A DNA stretch of 64,000 bases from Unio delphinus (taxonomy: Eukaryota; Mollusca; Bivalvia; Unionida; Unionidae), in contig JAQISU010000171.1 in NCBI GenBank assembly GCA_029339505.1, positions 322,501 to 386,500 on the forward strand, in the 5' to 3' direction. The notes beneath the pieces are model-generated. The model searched no databases. It was not told the DNA's origin and saw nothing but the letters and a program-made list of their open reading frames with translations. Below, in pieces: positions 42,900 to 53,745 of the stretch. Each line of letters opens with the position of its first letter. Within the stretch, counting starts at the first letter, position 1. The position numbers and the translations under genes are program-made.

Positions 42900-43540
42900 T
42901 ATTTTCATATAGTTATTTTGTCATCATACATGAAAATCCAAAGGATTTCAAATGGAAAGAGTCTAATTGATTCATTTAAAAAGAATTGACTATTTAACCC
43001 GACAAATGTCAATGAAAAATAACCAAAACAAAACTACTCGCTAAAATGTTTTTCATCGTGTCAATTTACCCCGTGTTGCAAGCTGGTATTGATTGAGCGT
43101 ACACACTTTTCCATGGCAACATCTGTTCCATTGTATTGCAGTCTATGGAGTATTTATAGTACAAATTTTACCTTGCAAGCTTATAGCGGAATGATTCGTT
43201 TACCATTATTGAAACAGTAAAGCAAATTGAATCCCGAAGAGATTTTGTCATCATAAAATGATTTTCACGTTTAACCAGACTCATATAGGCAATGAAAAAT
43301 AACATAAAAAAACCCCACTCGCTGAAATGTTTTTCGCCGTGTCAATTTACTCCCGTGTTGAGCCAGTTTTGATTATACAGTTATGCGCCTTTCCATTGTA
43401 TTGCAGTCCATGGTTATTTATAGTACAAATTTTACTTTGCAAGCTTATAGCGGAATGCAACATCTGTTACATGCATTTATAGCGAGAATTTTACTACGCG
43501 TTATACATGTCATACAAATAACGGTGAGAAAAACAAGGAA
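42900..43540. repeat. two diverged copies of a promoter-region segment, element B
   Basis: A block with AATGAAAAATAAC, CTCGCTGAAATGTTTTTC, GTGTCAATTTAC and TTTATAGTACAAATTTTAC occurs at about 43010-43200 and 43290-43460. It lies upstream of the scaffold gene, so it may be regulatory. No ORF. Confidence 0.6.
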
Positions 43541-43542
43541 AT

Positions 43543-43914
43543 TCATGCATGGTCGTTATCTAGCGGTTTTTGTTCATTTATTAATGCTCGTATATTTCTA
43601 ATTTTTGCATTAACCTGCTTTTTGATTTCATATTGTTGGCCTAGTTCTCTTCTAACTCTTTCTACGATGGTAAATAACGGGACAAACATATTAATATCGT
43701 GACATTGTGTAAGGGTATCACGGAGAGAATTCTGAATCTTTTTTATCAAAGAATATTTCTTTGGTAATACGTATTTATTATGCATAGAAGCGAAACAAAT
43801 ATCCTGATAATCAGAGAGGATTTTATCACAATCTAAACCATCTGACAATAGTATTTTTAGGGATTTTAGATTAGATATTTCATTTATAATTTCATCAATA
43901 TCTTCAGAGTTCAA
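43543..43914 (-). CDS. hypothetical helical protein, element B cargo
   Basis: An uninterrupted 123-codon ORF starting MNSEDIDEIINEISNLKSLK. Predicted mostly alpha-helical and charged (YSLIKKIQNSLRDTLTQC, ERVRRELGQQYEIKKQVNAK). It has Cys/His residues but no clear zinc pattern. I do not recognise a family. It lies in the region between scaffold and polymerase that A and D have lost and that is not seen in C. Its open frame beside decayed neighbours is notable for its length, but could be chance. Confidence 0.5.
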   Translation of the reverse strand: MNSEDIDEIINEISNLKSLKILLSDGLDCDKILSDYQDICFASMHNKYVLPKKYSLIKKIQNSLRDTLTQCHDINMFVPLFTIVERVRRELGQQYEIKKQVNAKIRNIRALINEQKPLDNDHA

Positions 43915-45000
43915 ATATAATTATATAATATATGTCTAATACAAAAATGCATTGATATATTTTTTCAAAAATAAACAGTAATCGTGATAAGCGGTTATTC
44001 ATTCATTGGGTTCCTTATTAAGCCTTTGTGTCCTTGTTAGGGTTTTTTCTTTGAGAGTTGTTTATGGTATATACAATGAATGATAGTTGGTTGAACAATG
44101 AATGTTAGATGTATTACAGTGAGTATTTTTTATGATATTTACAATGAACGGTAGATGGTTATATACAGTGAGTTTATGATAAATACAATGGGTATTTTTT
44201 ATGATATTTACAATGAAAGGCAAATGGTTATATGCAGTGATATTTACAATGAATGGTTTTCTTTCTTTGAAATGAGACCCTATAACAGTTTCTTTGGCCG
44301 ATAATTACCCAAATGTGATGGAAAGCTTAATCTACGTTACTGTTTATTCCGACGTCCATATCATACACCACAAAGCATTATTCCCCCTTTCATAAGGGAT
44401 CTAACTAGTCAAATAACGAGTTAGAAACCAAGGAAGATATGCTTAGGGGAATGGGCGTCTACAATGGGATGGTATATACAATGGGATGGTATATACAATG
44501 AATGATGTGGTATTTACAATGAATGATGTGGTATTTACAATGAATGATGGGATGTTATATACAATGGGATGGTATATACAATGAATGATGGGATGAGATG
44601 AAATGAATGATGGGATGGGATGAAATGAATGATGGGATGGGATGATGGGCGGGTCTACATCCATACGGACCTAATTCATACAACCCAGAACAAAATTCCC
44701 AGGTTGTATGGATACAAAAAGTACCCACATACCGTGGAATAGTGTGTGAGTTGTATGAATTGGTCACATATGGGCTTCGACGCTAAAGCCCAATAATAAC
44801 ACAGACGATATAGTATATAAACTGGTTATAGATGAAAGTTGAACACAAAGGTGTGTGATCGCTATATCTTTCGTGTTTTTAATAATGATTATTAACAGCA
44901 TTCAAGCAAGACTGAATGTTGAAAAAAACACTAAAAGGAAGAATATAGTTGTTTGTAAATAGTTCCTACTTGATTCGTTTTTCTATAAAAGCCGATAATT
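43915..45000. repeat. AT-rich spacer with TACAATGAATG tandem repeats, element B
   Basis: Between 44070 and 44650 the words TATACAATGAATGATGG and GGGATGGTATATACAATG recur about a dozen times in irregular order. The minus-strand frames here (44443-44767) only mirror the repeat (IPSFI, HPII). Nothing else is recognised. Confidence 0.7.
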
Positions 45001-45742
45001 GATTATCTCCGTTGACAATCGTGATAATTATAACAGCCAATCAGAAGATAGCCCATCAAAATCGCAATCTAACGGAGATAACTATTTCATAGGCTGATAT
45101 ACCCTGACGAGTTATCTCCCTTAATACTATATAGAATAATACCAAAACATAATCAGGCATACGAAAGTCATTTTCGTGAAAAAGTCTACGAGAAATTCCA
45201 TGTAAAATCGACTACTTTACCCGACTGAAACCACAGCGATATTTTGATGTTTTTTGTCTGTTTTTGTTGTTTTTTTGTCTGATTTCGACTGATTTTTAAC
45301 GATAAAATGAACAAAATATCGCAAAAATGATTTTCATGAAAAAGTCTACGAGAAATCCCATGCAAAATGGACTACTTTACCCGACTGAAACCACTGAAAA
45401 TCAGTCAAAAATCGACTAAAATCAGTCAAAAACCGACCAAAACTAATAAAAAATCGACTAAAATAAGTAAAAAAAAAAGTAAATTTATTTATTTTTTATA
45501 AACCAATCAAAAGATAGCCCATCAAAATCGGTGACATAATCTAAGGGAGATAATTATTTCATAGGCCGATATGCCCGACGAGTTATCTCCGTTAGTGTTA
45601 TAACGAATAATACAAAATGGAATTCAAGTGTATGTAAACTTAATGCTGTTCTTAAAACGATTAGAAAAAGCGGAATTTTGTATTCGTTCTGCTACTCTTC
45701 GTATTGAGGGTGTACAAATATCAAAATATTTTCCGGCTTCAT
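45001..45742. repeat. imperfect duplication of a non-coding block, element B
   Basis: AGATAGCCCATCAAAATCG with GGAGATAACTATTTCATAGG occurs at about 45035-45125 and again at 45495-45595. AAAAAGTCTACGAGAAATTC with GACTACTTTACCCGACTGAA occurs at 45177-45235 and 45335-45395. Short GACTAAAATCAGTCAAAAA repeats lie at 45400-45470. Position 5' of the divergent HNH and polymerase genes makes a regulatory or replication role possible. Confidence 0.6.
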
Positions 45743-46120
45743 TCATAGATGGAAATACAATTTCTTCATTAGTTGCTGTATTAAATGATCTTTTACGGGT
45801 CTCCTTGTAACTGTTTTACAAGTACAAGTTCTTCCTCGTTTGGAATTCTCACTTGGTGTAACAGCTTGAAGGTTATTCAAGGAATTATCAGACTTAATAT
45901 TATTTAAGTGATCAATAACAAAACCATCCTTGATCAATCCATTATGACATTCGTATACAAAACGATGATTAAGATATTTCTTCTTCCCAACAGTAAACCT
46001 CAAATATCCCATATTATTTACGGTACCAACTGGCTTCTTTGATCTACAGTGTCTGATAATACCATCAGGGAAAGCTTCATAGTTTGGAATCTCGGGATGA
46101 GGTTGAAATTCTTGGTTCAT
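45743..46120 (-). CDS. HNH homing-endonuclease-like protein, element B cargo
   Basis: 125 codons, no internal stop. The N-terminal half has a NUMOD4-like signature (PNYEAFPDGIIRHCRSKKP, then MGYLRFTVGKKKYLNHRFVY). It is followed by the HNH_3 core: FVIDHLNNIKSDNSLNNLQA with the His-Asn pair. This is the common free-standing type in phage, giant-virus and protist-virus genomes, where it promotes its own spread by cutting DNA. The C-terminal tail is shifted or extended (TCKTVTRRPVKDH). It lies 12 bp after the stop of the Zn-cluster gene on the same strand. Absent from A, C and D. Confidence 0.75.
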   Translation of the reverse strand: MNQEFQPHPEIPNYEAFPDGIIRHCRSKKPVGTVNNMGYLRFTVGKKKYLNHRFVYECHNGLIKDGFVIDHLNNIKSDNSLNNLQAVTPSENSKRGRTCTCKTVTRRPVKDHLIQQLMKKLYFHL

Positions 46121-46132
46121 TTATATACTATA

Positions 46133-46491
46133 TTATTGTTTGTCTAATTCATTGTTTGGTTGAATTATTACATTTGGAAATCTCTCGATGTAATCTTGAG
46201 GGGTTCTAATGACTTTGTCCCTGACGGAGTCAAGGACGCTGTTAGGGGTACAGTAATTAATGGAGTTTTTGATTTTCTTATCATAATAACGCTTCAACTC
46301 TCTGTATCGTTTACCACCACAACCGAGACATAATTGTGATATTCCTCTCACCCCTACCCCACATTGTAAGCAGGGTAGCCGTCCATAACTTCCGCGTCAA
46401 ACACTTTGCATATGATACCCACATAATTCCTTTCTGCATGATTTGTTACACGGGGTCACTGATCGAATCATAAGCCATTTGCAATGATTCA
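46133..46491 (-). pseudogene. Cys/His-rich zinc protein, element B cargo, one stop
   Basis: Read from ATG ending at 46491: MNHCKWLMIRSVTPCNKSCR, then ELCGYH, an in-frame TGA near 46397, then PCLQCG, QLCLGCGGKRYRELKRYYD. Pairs CNKSC, C-H, CLQC and CLGC suggest two or three zinc sites. The rest is basic and helical. It diverges from the polymerase gene (46538) across 46 bp, so the two likely share a promoter. Similar short zinc proteins occur in large DNA viruses. No function is assigned. Confidence 0.55.
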
Positions 46492-46537
46492 TTTTATAAT
46501 AAATTCTCTATTTAAATACTTGTTTTAAGTATAACAT

Positions 46538-49500
46538 GAAGGAGTTCGAGAGATTATAAAAAATTACGCCTTGGAAAAATACTAAATTTAATCTCGATAG
46601 AGTCTTCTGATAAACCAAAGAGTCTAATAGGTGATAGAACCACGATAAATCAAATCAGTGACTGTTTTAATGAATTCAAGCGATGGAGCATCTCACTGTT
46701 GGTCAACATTTCGAATTGATGGTAGTGTTGATGCTACCATGAGCGACGAAAACGCAGCCAAGATAATCTCACATCTTACGCGGAAAAAGTATTTTTTTAG
46801 AGTGAAATTTATTATCCGTTCAGACGCGGGAGATTGGATTATCAGGGATAAATTTGAACCCATCTTGAAGGATAAAAGAACCGTCGTTGTGAGTCGAGAT
46901 TCCAAACCAGGAATTTTGACTGGAATTGACAGACCGTACTATGAAAGATCTTATCCTGTAACAGCAGTTGTTTATGGATTATATTTGTTAAATGACAAAC
47001 CGAGTATTGAAAAACTAAAACCCATGAAACTATCATCGCTGACTTCAAGAATGAATTGTGTAGCAGAACGAATATTAGAACACTTCACAAATGCATCCCG
47101 GGGGAACAAATTGACTTATTTAAGACGCCACAAAATAAATAAATGGGAATTAACAGTTAACAAGAACGGAGCATCAATTCAGGATATAGCCAAATTAGAA
47201 ACATTATTAAGATTCCCAATAACCGTAGCGACGATTACCGGTGAGATATTACACGAATCAAGATATAAATCAAAAGGAGCCCCAATCAAAATTATTGATC
47301 ATAACGAACACGCATAGATACCTGCGGTAACAATATTTCCGCGAAATAGAACAATAAAGTATATACCCGAAGAATTTTCCACTCCAGAATTCTCTGAGAA
47401 AAAATTGTTCGATGCCATTTACCAGTTGAGTAAAAACGATTCGGTGTCATTGTGGTCACTTCACAGTGCTGAAAACCCCGAGGGTGGATTCGATCAGTTT
47501 GTAAGACCCAATGGAGAATTATACCGTACCGAAGCACTCCATGACAAGATGAAAAAACTAGCTAGTAGTTTCTCGAAGAGTTTCAACGATGAACAATTAC
47601 TAGCAAATTGCTTTATAATTCCGTCGGTTGCGGCTCATTTTGCGAGAAAGAGAAACTCCTGGAAACCAACACGAGCTGAATTTCTCACAGACATCAAAGC
47701 AGGCTGCATCGAATACAACCACGGCGGATTATGGAATACAAAATATAACCCTGAAACCATTATTTCGGTTGATATAGTCGCGTGTTATCCCGGGAGTTTT
47801 CTCGGGTACGGAGAATGCGCTAAATACTTCAAGCGATTTGGACATCCCGATCATGAGATGGCACGTGTTGCGATTAATGTAATACTGCCACATTTTGATT
47901 TAACCGGATTCGCTCGTGTGGTATCATTTGAATTGGCTAAAGGACTTCATCCGTGCTGTTATGTCTGGATTGGTAGACATATGTCTGAAAAACATTGGAT
48001 GCCAATAGTGTTACTACGTTATATGATTGATTGTAGCATGCTGATATCGCTGATTGTCAGTGAAGCAATTATATCATATCGAGCACAGACTGAAGTCTGG
48101 TTGCCACAACCTGATCTAGATAGTATAATCAGCGAACAACGACAACAATTCCCGGATCTCGACGAAGAATATATCATGAATTGGTCCAAACTGTTATATG
48201 AAATCAGAAACAAAGATGCAAAAGATCTCGGTAGAAGAATAATTGGTAAGTTCACTCAAGGTGGTAAATACGACAATACAAGATATTCTTCACGGTTGAT
48301 TATAGATGATGCTGAATACGATTTATAATAGCGGATGTAACACCTAAGGGTATATATGTCGATCGTAAAGACGCTTTCTTGTCTGATGGAATCAAATTGG
48401 GTACAATTGTTACTTACAATAATGGAACAGTCTTCAGTATACACATTTGAGAGCATCTATGCTGGCTTAAGCTTCTATCAATCTGTTCTCGATGATAAAT
48501 ATATTTCCTGACACCGCAGTTAGAGTCGCCACTGATTCATTATACATTGACATGAAACACAGAAACGCAGTAGCTGAATTCACAAATTCCGACGAGAGTT
48601 GGGGATAATGGAGAATTAAGCGGGAAATACCTTGTGATTACTCCAAATCAGCAGATGTTACGATTGAAGATAAATACTTGAAAAGCAATCAGTGTTCAGA
48701 ACTATTAACGCACCGCAGATATCTGATCCAGTATGCAGATATAAAACAGTTTATTTAAACGGTTGTGGCGGGTCAGGAAAGACTACTCGCGCGATTGAGT
48801 TGTTTTGTGGGAAAAATCCTACGGATTTCACAAACATGATTGTGTTAACACCAACACACAGACTTATCAGAGAGATGAAACAACGAGGGGTAAATGCTTG
48901 CACTTATCATAGCTTCTTTCGATGGAAAGGTGATGAATGGACTCCTGATCGAATGGGTGAGAAATCTATCCCCGGCGTCATAATTTGGGATGAGATATGC
49001 ACGGTGTCATTAGATGTATTACAAAAGTTTCTCGAGTGGTTATAGCACGCGAACACAAAGGTCGTCATGTGCGGCGATCACGGCCAACCACCACCATTTG
49101 TCGGTTTATCCCCGCATGATTGGCTGAAGAATTTTGTAGACTATTATGAAGAAATTAATACTGATCATAGAGCGCTTGATGAACAATTACGAGAGTTCAA
49201 AAAACTAATCAGATTACAACCGGATAGAATTCAATGTGAAATAGCGCGTGAAATATTTTCGGAAACTACCATGAAAGATTTCTGGGAAGCGTGGAGACCA
49301 AACGATTTGATAATCGCAAGTAGAAAAATAGTCAGAGACACACTTCAGATGAAGTTATTTGAAACGCATAAAGAAAAATTTTCAACGCTTCCAGTGCCGT
49401 TATGTTATAGACCCAACGATTCACGAAAGCAGAATATTGAAGTTGATATTCCAGGACAGTTTGAAAAACAGAATTTAGTATTAAATGATATTGTGCTGGT

Positions 49501-50011
49501 TGATATCAGCGTCGTCGAAGATGCATTGTGTGCTGATAAATCCCCATGGACGCTAGGATACGCAGCAACAATACATTCTTCACAGGGATTGACTATATCC
49601 GATACAATTGTTTGGATAGTGGATAATCACATCGAGTGGTCGAATTTAGTTTTTCTCGCAGTGTCCAGAGTACGAAGAATAAATCAACTTCGAAGAGTTG
49701 TTTTAGATGATAATGACACTACAATCAATGATATTGTCAGCGATGATATAATCAGAAAAAAACTATCTGGTTATAAACAACAGGATAAAAAAAATAATAG
49801 AGAATTTGATATTGATGCTGAATTAATAATTACACTGAAGCAACAACAGAATAATCACTGCGCGAGTTGCAATTGTATAATGAGTTGGTGTTGGTCGGAT
49901 AAGGATTCTCGACAATTTACCGTAGACAGAAAAGATAGCAGCGTAGGCCATACTAGAAATAATGTGATGCTGACCTGTCTTGAATGCAATAGACGAAGAG
50001 GTGCTAGTTAA
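46538..50011 (+). pseudogene. DNA polymerase B - SF1 helicase - HNH fusion, element B, several lesions
   Basis: Most complete copy, about 1150 codons. From the first ATG (46534-46538 region, MKEFERL) there are early stops; open from 46658. N-terminal domain: RMNCVAERILEHFTNASRGN ... IIDHNEHA, then a TAG at 47317 where A has Trp. Polymerase motif A DIVACYPGSFLGYG (about 47775), motif B-like RRIIGKFTQGG, and motif C ATDSLYID (about 48535; after a shift at 48325). Without a clear boundary it continues into helicase: NGCGGSGKTT, VLTPTHRLIREM, VIIWDEIC, CGDHGQPPPF, ATIHSSQGLTISD, LAVSRVRR. A TAG lies at 49043. The same frame then carries the HNH module (NHCASCNC ... QFTVDRKDS ... LTCLECNRR). No 3'-5' exonuclease motif was recognised. 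Confidence 0.83.
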
Positions 50012-50946
50012 GACCACGCGGTGGTAATTGAGTGTCCTCGGGTATCACTTGTAGTTGTTGTTGAGTAAATCCTCGCTAAGGGGCAGTTGAATCTAATCTA
50101 TATATTGCTGGTCTACCCGTTGATCGTGTTATACCGGATATTTTATGCGCGGTGATACTCCAAATAGGATCAGAAGCTCTTTTCTTGCCACCTTCGAGCT
50201 CTCCTGGTTCATATAAATTCCTCACAGTGACATTACCGAGAATTGGTTCTTTTGAAAAATCTTTTTGCGCTTGTACGGGTATATACTTCTTTTTAATGGC
50301 GTTGTTAGGTTTCATGTTGATTGTTCGAGTAATCTCGTTATTCAGCGCAGTTATCACAGCTGGTAATCTCTTGACCCATTCACGGGATCGTTTATATTGA
50401 ATAAATTCTTTCGCGTATTGATATCCAAATAACCGCTCGGCAAGCGTCCGATTAAATCGTTCAACAATTGCTTGATGGCGATGTAGTGCAGTATGTCCTC
50501 GTCGTAACGCGGTATCATGATTCTTCAACGTTGATAGAACCACACCTTGAAATTCATTGCCAGGATCAACTTGTAATAGATTTGGCCAGCGCAGAGGACC
50601 TCTTCGATAAATCCTTTCAAACGCAGAAGCCACTTCATTAATGACTTTGTTTTAACGGTTCTGCTTGTTTGTATCAACTCGCAACATCAGCTATGGTTAG
50701 CGCGTATTTGTAACCACCATCATGCGGCAGAAATAATATATCAGCTTGATGAACTTCATTGGGAACGGTCACATCAAAATGCGAGTAGTTAATTTGTTTA
50801 GGCGCCGGTAGATAAATTTGCCATATCGCCTGTTTAGATAACCAATTAGCCGCAGTGGTATATTTTACCTTCGCGGCGCTAGCGAGTTTACCAATTGCTG
50901 CTTTACCCCTCCAGTATCCGCTTGGAGAATAGTAAATAGATTCCAT
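50004..50946 (-). pseudogene. Polinton integrase of element B, broken
   Basis: Starts MESIYYSPSGYWRGKAAIGK. Core: Asp in NEVHQADILFLP, Asp in LLQVDPGNEFQG (GK changed to GN), Glu in HQAIVERFNRTLAERLF. C-terminal LYEPGELEGGKKRASDPIW. There is a stop after DVAS near 50672 and a frameshift near 50650; another stop near 50078 removes the last 25 residues. It converges on and overlaps the HNH end. Confidence 0.83.
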
Positions 50947-50953
50947 GTTGTTA

Positions 50954-51476
50954 TTAATTACCGGCACCTGACATCAATTTACCTTTCATAGCCGATTTTA
51001 CTAACCATGAAACCAATTTTTCTTTGAAAGATTTATCAGTGATAGAATTCAACGCATGAATTAATTTTACATCTGCGAGATGTCTGTGTTGCAGATTACT
51101 ACTTTTATAAGCGACATCATGAACATGACATGCTTTATCAATGGCGTGTATTGAATATTCACCCGGTCGAGGTTGGTTTTGATCATCAAGTCTGATATCG
51201 AGTCTAGTCTTGGGTCCACAGTAACTATATTCTGGACGGTGTTTTTCTCTTGGATACTTCGCCCACGGTGTCCATGGAAGTTTAGTTAACTTGGCTGCAA
51301 TATCACCTCCTCGTTTTTTTTTAATCCTTTGATTTATCAAGGGAAACAAATCTAAATTTCTTTGTACTGCATTGTATACACTTACCAGAAAGTGCTGATC
51401 GTTTATTTTTAGTTGTTATCGTCGTCAAGTCGTTTGTGCCAGTACGCGTCTTACACTTCACACAATATAGATCCAT
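50954..51476 (-). pseudogene. Zn-ribbon and phospholipase A2 of element B
   Basis: Zn part: ATG ending at 51476, MDLYCVKCKTRTGTNDLTTI and SGKCIQCSTKKFRF, then a TAA just before the A9 run because of a 4-bp loss relative to A. PLA2 part: EYSYCGPKTRLDIRL (Gly-to-Lys change in the Ca loop) and DKACHVHDVAYKSSN with the His-Asp pair. The C-terminal part is basic. The PLA2 frame has no ATG before the domain. Confidence 0.72.
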
Positions 51477-51481
51477 AATTT

Positions 51482-52156
51482 ATGTATAATAACATGAATG
51501 TAATTGATTATTCAGCTACCCGACGACGGGAACCTATTAAACACCATGCGATGTTGCCGAATTCAATTAGAATGATTATAATAGGACCATCTGGAAGTGG
51601 CAAGACACAACTGTTACTTAATTTAATAACGAGATGGATGAAATGGGACAAGTTGTATTTCATAGCTCCTAGTGTAGACGATCAGCGATGTTACAATGTA
51701 TTAAAAGATTTTAACGACAACGCAGTAGAAAAATACGGCGAGGGTATTATTGAATTTACAACTGATATCGAAGAAGCACCGAGTATTGATGATATTGATG
51801 GAGATATTAACAATTTAGTCGTAAACGATGATATCATGTTAGACAATCAAAAACATCCTGCTAGGATATTTTCCAGAGGCAGACATAAAAACACTGATGT
51901 GATATATGTTACTCAACGATACACTCAAATTCCGAAAGTGATCAGAGATAACTGCAATTTACTGTGTGTGTTTAACGGAGTTGATACTCATACGCTACGA
52001 AATATTTGGCAAACTTGGTGCTGCGGTGATATGGATTATAATCAATTTAGAAATTTCTTTAGTCGCGCTCAGTCAATCCAACATGGATTCGTGACGATAA
52101 ATTTAGCAGATCCTCGAACGCGATATCGTGTCGGACTTTATGAAATATTTGGTTAA
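51482..52156 (+). CDS. genome-packaging ATPase (A32/FtsK-HerA type), element B (intact)
   Basis: 224 uninterrupted codons, MYNNMNVIDYSATRRREPIK. Walker A IIIGPSGSGKTQLLL, Walker B region NNLVVNDDIMLD, then VIYVTQRYTQIPKVIRDNC and a Trp/Cys-rich end (NIWQTWCCGDMDYNQFRNFF). One Walker B acidic position is Asn (VVNDD) versus Tyr in A. ATG is 5 bp from the divergent Zn-ribbon ATG. It is the only intact ATPase in the window. It ends a few bases before the B right terminal repeat. Confidence 0.88.
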   Translation: MYNNMNVIDYSATRRREPIKHHAMLPNSIRMIIIGPSGSGKTQLLLNLITRWMKWDKLYFIAPSVDDQRCYNVLKDFNDNAVEKYGEGIIEFTTDIEEAPSIDDIDGDINNLVVNDDIMLDNQKHPARIFSRGRHKNTDVIYVTQRYTQIPKVIRDNCNLLCVFNGVDTHTLRNIWQTWCCGDMDYNQFRNFFSRAQSIQHGFVTINLADPRTRYRVGLYEIFG

Positions 52157-52335
52157 CCCATATCATCAGAGGGGACTGCGACAACAACCATGGCATCTCA
52201 AGCATGCCTTTTTTTACGATTTCGAGGAAGCCTTAGTTTGCCAAATCGACGCCTGTCCGATTCGCTTTTCGAGGAAACTTTAATTTTCTGAATAGATGCC
52301 TATAAAAAGTTGTCCGATTCGCCCCCTCTAATGCT
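52151..52335 (-). repeat. element B right terminal inverted repeat
   Basis: Reverse complement of 17364-17538. It contains the shared blocks CGACGCCTGTCCGATTCGC and AGATGCCTATAAAAAGTTGT. Followed by TATTT (52336-52340). Confidence 0.87.
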
Positions 52336-52340
52336 TATTT

Positions 52341-52662
52341 GACAGACTTGATGTTGCCGAGGTTAGTTTAAGAATAAATGGACATCCAGAACCTGCCGAA
52401 GATATCAACTTAAATTTTGAACATAATAAAGTTGCACGTGCATATCATCGTTTAATGTCATTTAGGGGGAGTGATCTAAATGTAGATACCGGTTTGAAAA
52501 TATTTCGAAAAGATTTTACAACATTATATCCGATCTATTACTTTTCACTGGAACATTTAGATTTATACAGACAATCTGTTGTTGATATATATTTTCGAGC
52601 TAATGTAGGTATATTTCCTGTTAGTGCTGTTGGTCTACCTGTTATTCCTGCTGGTTTCAGAG
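52341..52662 (+). pseudogene. major capsid protein of element C, middle-to-late part
   Basis: Continues the C MCP after element B. Residues EVSLRINGHPEPAEDINLNF, KVARAYHRLMSF, LYPIYYFSLEHLDLYRQSVV and DIYFRANVG align with A. Cut at 52662 by element D with a CAGAG duplication. Confidence 0.82.
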
Positions 52663-52734
52663 AGCAGCAGAGTGGGCCAATCCTACAACATTTCCAGGCG
52701 TCCATTCGCTAATCCAAGGCTTCCTACAAATTCG
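52663..52734 (+). repeat. element D left terminal inverted repeat
   Basis: Pairs with 60400-60471. Shared words include GCGAATGGACTCCTGG / CCAGGCGTCCATTCGC and CCTAAGGCTTCCTAC-type sequence. It runs directly into the truncated ATPase gene. Confidence 0.82.
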
Positions 52735-53250
52735 TAGCGTATGTGTATCAACGCCGTTAAACACAGCAAGAATATTACAGTTATCTCTGATCATTTTTGT
52801 AATCTGAGTGTAGCGTTGAGTGACATATATCACGTCAGTGTTTTTATGCCTGTCTCGGGAAAATATTCTAGCTGGGTTTTCTTGATTGTCTAACATTACA
52901 TCATCGTTTACGACTAAATTGTTAATGCTCCCATCAAGGTCATTCACGGATGGTGCCTCGTCAATATCAGTTATAAAATCAATGACGTTCTCACCTTTAA
53001 TTTCTGATGTATTCTCGTTAAAATCCTTTAACACTTCGTGGCATCGCTGATCATCTACACTAGGAGCAACTAAATACACCTTATCCCACTTCATCCATCT
53101 CATTATTAAATTGAGTAACAATTGCGTCTTGCCAGATCCAGATGGCCCGATTATAATTGCGCGGATAGAGTTTGGTAGCGCTGCATGATGCTTAACTGGT
53201 TCTCTTGTTTTAGTCGCTGAAAAATCAATTACATTCATATCTCTATACAT
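52735..53250 (-). pseudogene. packaging ATPase of element D, C-terminally truncated
   Basis: MYRDMNVIDFSATKTREPVK, Walker A IIIGPSGSGKTQLLL, Walker B region NNLVVNDDVMLD, VIYVTQRYTQITK. The family sequence ends at NGVDTHTLR, where the terminal repeat begins, so about 45 C-terminal residues (including the WCCGD segment) are missing. Confidence 0.85.
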
Positions 53251-53255
53251 AAATT

Positions 53256-53741
53256 ATGGATCTATATTCTGTGAAGTGTAAAACGCGAAGTGCAAGTGCA
53301 CTTACTGGTAGGTGTGCAACATGTGGTATAAAAAAAGTTTAAATTTGTTTCTATGAAATCCGGAGATGTTTTAAAATAAAACGAGGAGGTGATATTGTAG
53401 CCAAGTTAGCAAAACTCCCTGGAACACCGTGGGTAAAGTATCCAGGAGAAAAGCACCTTCCAGGATATAGCTACTGTGGCCCCGGAACAAGATTAGATAT
53501 CAGACTTGATGATCAAAGTCAGCCCCGACCCGGTGAGTATCCGATAAACGCTATTGATAAGACGTGCCATGCTCATGATGTTGCATATAAAAGCAGCAAT
53601 CTGCAACACAGACATCTAGCGGATGTGAAATTAATTCATGCGTTAAATGCTATTCCTGATAAATCCTTCAAAGAAAAGTTGGCTTAATGGTTGGTAAAAT
53701 CAGCTATGAAAAGCAAATTGATGTTAGGTGCTGGTAATTAA
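53256..53741 (+). pseudogene. Zn-ribbon and phospholipase A2 of element D
   Basis: MDLYSVKCKTR (first Cys of the ribbon changed to Ser), then TGRCATCG. A TAA in the A-rich run at about 53382 replaces AAA. The PLA2 frame, in the same -1 relation as in A, has YSYCGPGTRLDIRL and DKTCHAHDVAYKSSN, one stop (WLVK preceded by TAA near 53686), and ends GAGN. Confidence 0.75.
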
Positions 53742-53745
53742 TAAT

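Larger units (their letters stand above)
17364..52335. mobile_element. Polinton/adintovirus-like element B (about 17 kb once inserts are removed)
   Basis: Inverted ends AGCAACAGAGGGGGCGAATC (17364) and the complementary GATTCGCCCCCTCTAATGCT (to 52335). The 5-bp duplication TATTT lies at 17359-17363 and 52336-52340, inside the MCP gene of C. The gene set is full: mCP, two-TM, fibre, protease, pVI-like, MCP, pX-like and scaffold on the minus strand; polymerase-helicase-HNH on plus; integrase and PLA2 on minus; ATPase on plus. It is interrupted by element A (in mCP) and by an LTR retrotransposon (in the TM gene). Unlike A it carries a 3.7-kb region between scaffold and polymerase with three extra genes. 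Confidence 0.88.

Noticed and set aside
44443..44767. Two minus-strand ORFs rich in HPIPSFISS
   Set aside because: By-products of the TACAATGAATG/GGGATG tandem repeat.
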